Of a stretch of DNA of 64,000 nt, positions 58,556-64,000 are shown piece after piece. Each line of letters opens with the position of its first letter. The first letter of the stretch is position 1. Source of the stretch: Pelosinus fermentans (GTDB lineage: Bacteria; Bacillota; Negativicutes; DSM-13327); assembly GCA_002434245.1 (NCBI GenBank), contig DJJR01000032.1:44683-108682 (forward strand), read 5' to 3'. Position numbers and translations under genes: made by a program. The notes beneath the pieces are model-generated. The model was not told the DNA's origin. It ran no database searches and saw only the letters and a program-made list of their open reading frames with translations.

Positions 58556-59110
58556 ATGGCTCATTTTAGAAAAAATGTATACCAGCATTTGTCTTCTGCA
58601 AAAAAGTGGTTGACAAGGGCAGAGGAAGCTTTTGACAAAGAGCGAGATATTCGCGGTGAGCTTGATCTAATGTTAGCCCAAGCTGAACTTCAGCATGTAA
58701 AAGAAGTCAGCCGCTCTAAACATTGGCGTCACAAATATACGATGGTTCGTCATGGAGTCGCTTTGACCTGCGCTGTAGTAATGGCAGCAGGATTAGGGGG
58801 AGTCTATTGGTGGACGTCTAAGCCAGATATTGTTGTACCTGTTCCCTTGGTGCAAAAAGTAAGTGTACCAGTGGAATCTCAGATACAAAGCAGCAGTAAT
58901 GATGGACAATTGCCAGCTGTCACTACAGAGGTAAAGAAAGTAGTCGTAATAACAGAAGCTGCTCCGCCAGTACAACGTGTTGCTGCACCAAATCCAATGA
59001 GTCAGGAAAAAAAAGCTGAATCTTCTCAGCAGGTGGAACCGGCGGCCATCTCGCCTGATGAAATGCAGAAATTGGTGCGGGCCGCCGGAAAAACATTACG
59101 CGGCCAGTAA
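58556..59110 (+). CDS. Single-pass membrane protein of unknown function downstream of the sigma factor
   Basis: This 184-residue protein is not recognised. Residues 1-65 are charged and helical (AHFRKNVYQHLSSAKKWLTR, then a Glu/Leu-rich helix), followed by one membrane helix (about 74-92, GVALTCAVVMAAGLGGVYWW), and a Val/Pro/Ser/Gln-rich external segment ending in a short helix (PDEMQKLVRAAGKTLRG). The topology, basic cytoplasmic helix inside and low-complexity region outside, is compatible with a sigma partner, but no anti-sigma zinc motif is present. ATG 58556 follows AGGGGTG. It lies 18 bases before bamA. Confidence 0.7.
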   Translation: MAHFRKNVYQHLSSAKKWLTRAEEAFDKERDIRGELDLMLAQAELQHVKEVSRSKHWRHKYTMVRHGVALTCAVVMAAGLGGVYWWTSKPDIVVPVPLVQKVSVPVESQIQSSSNDGQLPAVTTEVKKVVVITEAAPPVQRVAAPNPMSQEKKAESSQQVEPAAISPDEMQKLVRAAGKTLRGQ

Positions 59111-59128
59111 GACAAAAGGAGGTAATGC

Positions 59129-60871
59129 ATGAAAATTCAAAAAAACTATAAGCATATACTGCTTGCAGCTATCTTTAGTATCAGCCTTATATTTTCTGTT
59201 TCAGCTCCAGCCTATGCTGCTGATCCTACAGGTAAAACTGTGACTTCTATAACTGTCACTGGCAATACAACCGTACCAGAAGCGACGATCATGGAAGCAG
59301 TAAAATTGAAGCCGGGTGAAGCGCTGACAGCGGATAAAGTGAAACAAGATATGCAAGCTATCTATGAATTGGGTACTTTTTTTGATGTAGTATCCAACTT
59401 CAATGAAGTTCCTGAAGGGGTACAAGTAGTCTATACCGTGATGGAAAATCCAGTATTGCAGGAAATTATTATAAAAGGCAATACCAAGGTATCATCTGAT
59501 AAGCTAAGCAGTATGCTGACAGTTAAAACAGGCAGTATTTTGAATTCCAAGGCGTTAAATGAAAATGTACGATCCATTGAAGAGTATTATCATGATCAGG
59601 GTTATATCTTGACCAAAGTAAGCGATGTTGCAATGGGAACCGGCGGTGTACTGACAATTACTATTAACGAAGGTATGCTGGAAGGCATTGAAGTAAAAGG
59701 CAATGAAAAGACACAGACCCATGTTATTACTCGTGAAATGAAATTAAAGCCGAATCAGCCATTTAACGTAAAAGATGCCAAACGCAGTATGCAAAAAGTG
59801 TATAACCTAGGCTACTTTGAAGACGTAAATATGAAACTGAACCCAGGTAAAGAGCCCAATGCCATTGTTCTGGAAACCACAGTTGTGGAACAAAAGACAG
59901 GCCGATTCTCTATTGGGGGCGGCTACAGCAAAAATGATGGTATGATTGGGATTATTGAACTTGGTGATGACAACTTCCGCGGTACGGGAGATAAAGTGAA
60001 GCTTCATTGGGAGTTTGGCGGCAGTGCCAGCAACAAGAACTATGAAGTGAGTTATACTCGCCCGTGGCTGGATGACAAGCAGACTTCACTTGGTTTTAGT
60101 TTTTATGACATGACCAATGAGTATACTGACTATGATGACGATGGTCATGAGACAGCTTCCTACGATAAAAGACGTAAAGGGTTTGATCTTACCCTTGGTC
60201 GTCCGCAAGGTGAATATATACAAAACTATATCACGTTAAAACAACGAAAAGATTCCTATGTGGAATGGGTATCGGGCGATAATTATGAAACCGATCCAGA
60301 CTATATTGCAAAGGATTATCTTAAGAATAATTTTGGGACAACCCGCAGCATTAGCTTAATGCGGGTATATGATTCTCGGGATAATGTATTTAGTCCTACA
60401 GAAGGAAATCGCGTGGCTTTGACAGCGGAATTTGCCGGAAAAGCTTTAGGCGGCGATTTTAATTTTAATAAATACACTGCTGAAACAAGGAACTATCTGA
60501 AGGTAGGTCATGCACAAATCGTAGCATTACGGGGAACTGTCGGTTATGCAGATGGCAAGATGCCAGACAGCCAACGTTTTGCCGTAGGTGGCTCTGATAC
60601 GCTGCGTGGTTATCGTGATGACCAGTTCAAAGGTAATAAAATGCTGGCCGCTACAGCGGAATATCGCTTCCCAATTGCCAAGAAGGTAGAGGGCGTAGCC
60701 TTTACTGATATTGGTAAAGCATGGTCAGGGGAAGGATACAAGCTGAATGACCTAGAGGCTAGTGTGGGTGTGGGGATTCGTGTTTCTACACCAATCGGTC
60801 CGATTCGTCTTGATTATGCCCAAGGCAGTCAAGGCGGCAGAAGCCACTTTAGCTTTGGCGGACAATTCTAA
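59129..60871 (+). CDS. bamA: Outer membrane protein assembly factor BamA (Omp85)
   Basis: This 580-residue protein has a signal peptide (about 1-30, ending AYA-AD), three POTRA domains (about 36-105, 108-185, 186-260; against five in Escherichia coli) and a 16-strand Omp85 barrel. The lid-loop motif is present as LRGYRDDQFKGN near 490, and the chain ends in Phe. It inserts beta-barrel proteins into the outer membrane. AAAGGAGGT precedes the ATG. The shorter POTRA array is usual in diderm Firmicutes. Confidence 0.95.
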   Translation: MKIQKNYKHILLAAIFSISLIFSVSAPAYAADPTGKTVTSITVTGNTTVPEATIMEAVKLKPGEALTADKVKQDMQAIYELGTFFDVVSNFNEVPEGVQVVYTVMENPVLQEIIIKGNTKVSSDKLSSMLTVKTGSILNSKALNENVRSIEEYYHDQGYILTKVSDVAMGTGGVLTITINEGMLEGIEVKGNEKTQTHVITREMKLKPNQPFNVKDAKRSMQKVYNLGYFEDVNMKLNPGKEPNAIVLETTVVEQKTGRFSIGGGYSKNDGMIGIIELGDDNFRGTGDKVKLHWEFGGSASNKNYEVSYTRPWLDDKQTSLGFSFYDMTNEYTDYDDDGHETASYDKRRKGFDLTLGRPQGEYIQNYITLKQRKDSYVEWVSGDNYETDPDYIAKDYLKNNFGTTRSISLMRVYDSRDNVFSPTEGNRVALTAEFAGKALGGDFNFNKYTAETRNYLKVGHAQIVALRGTVGYADGKMPDSQRFAVGGSDTLRGYRDDQFKGNKMLAATAEYRFPIAKKVEGVAFTDIGKAWSGEGYKLNDLEASVGVGIRVSTPIGPIRLDYAQGSQGGRSHFSFGGQF

Positions 60872-60879
60872 TCCGATGT

Positions 60880-60912
60880 TTATCAGAGTCAGGTCAATGA
60901 CCTGACTCTGAT
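60880..60912. promoter_or_regulatory. Near-perfect palindromic hairpin after bamA
   Basis: TATCAGAGTCAGGTCA (60880-60895) and TGACCTGACTCTGATA (60897-60912) form a 15-16-bp stem with a minimal loop. No T-run follows, so it is more likely an RNA-stabilising, processing or partial-termination element than a full terminator. Confidence 0.6.
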
Positions 60913-61018
60913 ATCTATATAATGCGGCAAAAGTCTTACTTACAGGATATGGAGCATTTTCGCCGGGAGGTGCATTGTTATTCCTCTATACTGTTTCCGT
61001 CTCATTTTTATAAGCGCA

Positions 61019-62254
61019 TTGCTCAGTTTACTATTGCTGTCAGGAGTGGTTTACGCTTCTGATGACATAGTGGAAAAAATCGATGTGACCATTGTTTCCA
61101 GTCAGATGCCTCCTGCTAAAATTGCAAAACGCATGACGGCTAGTGTGAGTACCGTAGGCGAGCAAATGATTGCAGGACGTAAGGTGAATGAAGTACAAGA
61201 CAATCAGATTTCCTATGAAAAACTGATCAAGGAAATATTTGATCGCGTATTAGTAGGATATTCTGTACAGTCCGTTGATATTAGACCTGGCCCCAGCACT
61301 GTTCTTACCATTGAGATCGCTCCCTGGGGAGACGTGGTGCATGAGGTAGCTATAGCGTATGACTTTGGTACTCTTTCCCCGGATATCGTAAATCTGATAA
61401 AAAAAGATATGGGAAATGTAGATGAAAAATTAAATGATGTATTAATCGGACTGCCCATTGATGCTGTAGATTGGGCGGGAGGATTATCAAAAGTCGCAAT
61501 ACGTGAATTATTGGCAGATCAGCTGCCTGAATTTCATGCTAATATTGATATCATTCCAGGGGAACGCACAGTAGTAAAGCTCTCCTTATCACCATTGGGG
61601 ACGACTGTGCAGGATGTTCATGTGTCACTTCGCTCTACCACCATTCCGAATGTCGTGTTAGCCGCAGTGCGTCCGACAATGAATGAGACCAGCAAGATCC
61701 TTATTGGTCTGCCTGTAGCTTTTGTGGAAAGGCACCGTGACTATTTTACCGCCAAGCTGATTGCAGAACAGCCTTTAACCAAAAAATATGGAATTACAGC
61801 AACTCCTCTGCTCAATGCCGGGGCAGATACTGAAATTGCGCTGGATGTGGAAACCGATAAATATAACATCACTCTGGAAGCTTATTTGGATATGGGGCGT
61901 GAGGAAGACAATGCTTCTGCCAGATTACATGCCGGAAAGATTGTCAGTAAACGGGACGAAGTCTTTTTGGAAGTGAATTTTATTCCCAGTTCTGTTTCCT
62001 GGGAGTTTGTGCCCGGGTGGGGACATAAAATTGGTTCCAGCATGATAGCGGGAATCAAATATAATACATCAAGCTCAGAGAATATGCTGTGGCTAAGCAA
62101 AGAACTCAGCCCAAGCTGGACAATGCGGCTGGAGAGGAATCCTCAGAATCGTAATAATGAACTAGGACTTCGCTATAAACTTCATGATTTCCTGAGTGCC
62201 GAATACATTATTACAAAAGATGATCAATGGCTGCGACTGGTTGGTCATTTGTAA
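61019..62254 (+). CDS. Exported beta-rich protein of unknown function with an internal duplication
   Basis: This 411-residue protein is not recognised. After a signal peptide (cleavage near VYA-SD) two related blocks of about 120 residues follow: VDIRPGPSTVLTIEIAPWG with LNDVLIGLPIDAVDW, and IDIIPGERTVVKLSLSPLG with SKILIGLPVAFVERH. The last 130 residues are alternating beta-strands that could form an outer-membrane barrel or pad. TTG 61019 has no ribosome binding site and gives a signal peptide without basic residues. The same frame continues upstream to GGGAGGTG (60965-60972), coding a better signal peptide but offering only ATT codons (60974, 60980). It sits between bamA and ompH. Confidence 0.72.
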   Translation: MLSLLLLSGVVYASDDIVEKIDVTIVSSQMPPAKIAKRMTASVSTVGEQMIAGRKVNEVQDNQISYEKLIKEIFDRVLVGYSVQSVDIRPGPSTVLTIEIAPWGDVVHEVAIAYDFGTLSPDIVNLIKKDMGNVDEKLNDVLIGLPIDAVDWAGGLSKVAIRELLADQLPEFHANIDIIPGERTVVKLSLSPLGTTVQDVHVSLRSTTIPNVVLAAVRPTMNETSKILIGLPVAFVERHRDYFTAKLIAEQPLTKKYGITATPLLNAGADTEIALDVETDKYNITLEAYLDMGREEDNASARLHAGKIVSKRDEVFLEVNFIPSSVSWEFVPGWGHKIGSSMIAGIKYNTSSSENMLWLSKELSPSWTMRLERNPQNRNNELGLRYKLHDFLSAEYIITKDDQWLRLVGHL

Positions 62255-62357
62255 AATTTAGGAATGCCTTTTCACAGCAATATCTTGAATATGTGGATAT
62301 ACCCTGTTATAATAAAGAGGTAAAATTTGATGCCAATAGGCAGAGAGAAGGTTTTTT

Positions 62358-62831
62358 ATGCTGAAATTACAAAAGAAGCAAGTGAAATTTGTATCCCTAG
62401 CAATAGCAGTGATGTTTCTGTTAGGTATAGTTGGTTTGGCTGTATCACAAAGTAGTACATCCTATGCAGCGGAGTCCAATAATTCTTCTAAAATTGGTGT
62501 CGTGAATCATCAGCTGTTAATCTCACAGCACCCAGATATGGAGAAAGCACAGCAAACAATGCAGGCTGAAGTAGAACAGGCAAAAAAAGACTTTGAAGAA
62601 AAATCAGCGACAATGAACGACAAAGAAAAGCAAGATTACTATGCACAAGTTCAACAACGCTTGACCTTAAAAGAACAAGAGTTAATTAATCCAGTATTTG
62701 AAAAGGTAGATGCGGCTATCAAAGCAGTTGCAGATGCTAAAGGATTATCGGTAGTTATGGATAAAGGCAATGTCGTTTACGGCGGCCAGGACATTACGGC
62801 TGAAGTTGGCAAAAAAATTAGCGGCAAGTAA
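62358..62831 (+). CDS. ompH: OmpH/Skp-family periplasmic chaperone
   Basis: This 157-residue protein has a signal peptide (about 1-38, ending SYA-AE), then the OmpH fold: a short beta segment (IGVVNHQLLISQHP), a long charged helical tentacle (about 65-115) and the C-terminal VVMDKGNVVYGGQDITAEV block. Skp-type trimers hold unfolded outer-membrane proteins for BamA. AGAGAAGG precedes the ATG. It is followed by a GC-rich hairpin and a lipoprotein paralogue. Confidence 0.92.
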   Translation: MLKLQKKQVKFVSLAIAVMFLLGIVGLAVSQSSTSYAAESNNSSKIGVVNHQLLISQHPDMEKAQQTMQAEVEQAKKDFEEKSATMNDKEKQDYYAQVQQRLTLKEQELINPVFEKVDAAIKAVADAKGLSVVMDKGNVVYGGQDITAEVGKKISGK

Positions 62832-62847
62832 TTAAAAAATGCAGTAT

Positions 62848-62874
62848 GGCCGAGCAGGTTTCACCAGCTCGGCC
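62848..62874 (+). terminator. GC-rich hairpin after ompH
   Basis: GGCCGAGCAGG (62848-62858) pairs with CCAGCTCGGCC (62864-62874) with one mismatch, followed by CTTTATT. It is probably a partial terminator or stability element between the two ompH-like genes. Confidence 0.55.
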
Positions 62875-62898
62875 CTTTATTAGAAAGAGGGTGATGGG

Positions 62899-63840
62899 GT
62901 GTCAAATCATAAGTTTCTTATCATGATACTGGCTTTAATGATGCTTGTTGCCGGATGTAGTACCAAAAAAGTGCAAGACACTAAGGAACCTCAGCCCCTA
63001 GTAGGTATTGTTGATATGAAAAAGGCCGTACAGTCACATCCTAAATATAAAGAAGTGCTGGCTTTAGAACAAGAAGTAAGAAGCATCTCGGCTCAGGCTC
63101 AGGCCCAGCAGGCTGCTATGGCGCAAAGCGCCCAGAAAACGTTGAGTCTGCCAGAAACATCCCAAGGAGATTTGGCGGAGTTAAACAAGGCTCTTCAACA
63201 AGAATTTACGGAAAAGATGTCCTTAAAGGAACAAGAAATCAACACGAGGCTTGCAGCAAAAGAAAATAGCATTCATCAGACTCTGTCAGATGAATTTAAA
63301 GTTTATACCGATGGAATTGATAAAGAATATCAACCACAAATTTTTAATTTACAGCTTAAATTAAAAACCGTGCAGCTAACAAAGGAAGAAGCTGCTTCAC
63401 TGCAAGAACAATTAGAAACATTGCAAACCCAGCGTGCCGAAAAAATCGCTGAGAAGCAAAAACAGCTGAATGGGCAAATGACAGAAAAAATGGCTCCTGA
63501 TAAGGCTGCTGCACAGCAGGAATTAGAAGCTTATAGTAAGCAGGTTAACCAAGAGATTTCTCAAAAAGCTGCTGCTAAGCAAGATGAAATCGTAAAACGG
63601 AATATGCAAACCTTCTCCTTGCCGGGGAATACGGCACAAGAGTCTGGCAATAGCCAGCAGCAGGCAATGATGAAGCAGCAAGAACTAAAAGCATTGCAGG
63701 ACTGGGTTATTCAAGATGTCAACGATAAAACAGGTAAAGTTGCAATTGAGTCAGGTCTAGAAGCGGTGTTGACCAATGTGACTGTGAATGTGAGTGGTGT
63801 GGATATAACCACTGCTGTTATTGCAGAGTGTAATAAATAG
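62899..63840 (+). CDS. OmpH-like lipoprotein with extended coiled coil
   Basis: This 313-residue protein starts with a lipoprotein signal peptide (lipobox LVAGC, Cys20). The OmpH-type core is recognisable at both ends (VGIVDMKKAVQSHPKYKEV near 36-54 and VAIESGLEAVLTNVTVNVSGVDITTAVI at the C-terminus), but the helical middle is about twice the usual length and very rich in Gln, Glu, Lys and Ala. It may be a membrane-tethered Skp-like chaperone or a periplasmic spacer. Translation starts at GTG behind AGAGGGTGATGGGG. The lipid-anchored membrane is not determinable. Confidence 0.82.
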   Translation: MSNHKFLIMILALMMLVAGCSTKKVQDTKEPQPLVGIVDMKKAVQSHPKYKEVLALEQEVRSISAQAQAQQAAMAQSAQKTLSLPETSQGDLAELNKALQQEFTEKMSLKEQEINTRLAAKENSIHQTLSDEFKVYTDGIDKEYQPQIFNLQLKLKTVQLTKEEAASLQEQLETLQTQRAEKIAEKQKQLNGQMTEKMAPDKAAAQQELEAYSKQVNQEISQKAAAKQDEIVKRNMQTFSLPGNTAQESGNSQQQAMMKQQELKALQDWVIQDVNDKTGKVAIESGLEAVLTNVTVNVSGVDITTAVIAECNK

Positions 63841-63856
63841 TAAAGTTGTATATAAT

Positions 63857-63901
63857 AATACTGTTTCACGGAAATAGTAAAGTATTTCTTGAGACAGTAT
63901 T
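63857..63901 (+). promoter_or_regulatory. Nested hairpin after the OmpH-like lipoprotein gene
   Basis: AATACTGTTTC (63857-63867) pairs with GAGACAGTATT (63891-63901), and GAAATA pairs with TATTTC inside. It is the third inter-gene hairpin in the bamA-ompH stretch and lacks a strong T-run. Confidence 0.5.
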
Positions 63902-63944
63902 GATTTCGCAAAAAAATTGAAGCAAAGGAATGGGAGGACTTACA

Positions 63945-64000
63945 ATGAAACAAGGAAGAAAATTAGCATTATTGTTCTTATTAGTATTTACAGCTGCTCT
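63945..64000 (+). CDS. Start of an exported protein, cut by the window end
   Basis: An ATG behind GGGAGGA (63932-63938) opens a frame MKQGRKLALLFLLVFTAA that runs off the window. The basic start and hydrophobic core form a typical signal peptide. By position it is likely another OmpH-like or outer-membrane biogenesis protein, but only 18 codons are visible. Confidence 0.6.
   Translation, partial: MKQGRKLALLFLLVFTAA

Overview
The window reads as chromosomal DNA of a spore-forming, flagellated diderm Firmicute of the Negativicutes, most likely the Sporomusaceae (Pelosinus/Sporomusa-like). Low-GC Firmicute codon use, strong AGGAGG-type ribosome binding sites, many TTG/GTG starts and Bacillus-like synteny (atp operon, ywmB-murA-spoIID-spoIIQ-spoIIID-mbl-flgF/G) are joined to genes that only make sense with an outer membrane: flagellar P and L rings (flgA, flgH, flgI), mlaEFD, tolC, tamB, bamA and several ompH/skp genes. 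The genus is inference; no rRNA or other marker lies in the window.

Layout. 0.2-10.6 kb: a sugar-acid catabolic locus with a divergent RpiR-type regulator, a GntP permease, a zinc dehydrogenase, two FGGY kinases, two D-2-hydroxyacid dehydrogenases and a HAD phosphatase. A strong promoter surrounded by repeated TGAAAATAATTTT motifs precedes the permease. 10.8-13.6 kb: a beta-carbonic anhydrase and a chemoreceptor whose C-terminus is a TRAP-type (DctP) solute-binding domain. 13.9-20.5 kb: ilvN-ilvC-leuA-leuB-ilvB behind a leader with a ykkC-family (probably ppGpp) riboswitch and an overlapping terminator. 20.7-22.3 kb: a convergent Lrp-family regulator and class I aminotransferase pair. 22.8-26.5 kb: dCMP deaminase, a tandem MazG-like protein, WecA/TagO-type transferase and UDP-GlcNAc 2-epimerase. 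26.8-33.8 kb: the complete F-type ATP synthase operon.

33.9-44.6 kb: ywmB, murA, spoIID, spoIIQ, spoIIID, mbl, then flagellar rod, P-ring and L-ring genes. 44.9-48.4 kb: three exported envelope proteins (AMIN-phosphodiester glycosidase, a free biotinyl-lipoyl-like domain, an S55-like protease). 48.8-64 kb: the outer-membrane biogenesis cluster mlaE-mlaF-mlaD-tolC-tamB, a small sigma-70-family factor, a single-pass membrane protein, bamA, an unknown duplicated beta-rich protein, two ompH-like genes and the start of another exported protein.

A dispersed imperfect palindrome of 50-100 bp (AACCGCGAAG...CTTCGCGGTT and two sequence variants) occurs about ten times between genes, in places apparently nested. 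No tRNA, rRNA, CRISPR array, transposase or prophage gene was seen. The candidates most worth attention are the sigma factor/membrane protein pair inside the outer-membrane cluster, the chemoreceptor-DctP fusion, the covarying repeat family and the unknown beta-rich outer-envelope protein.
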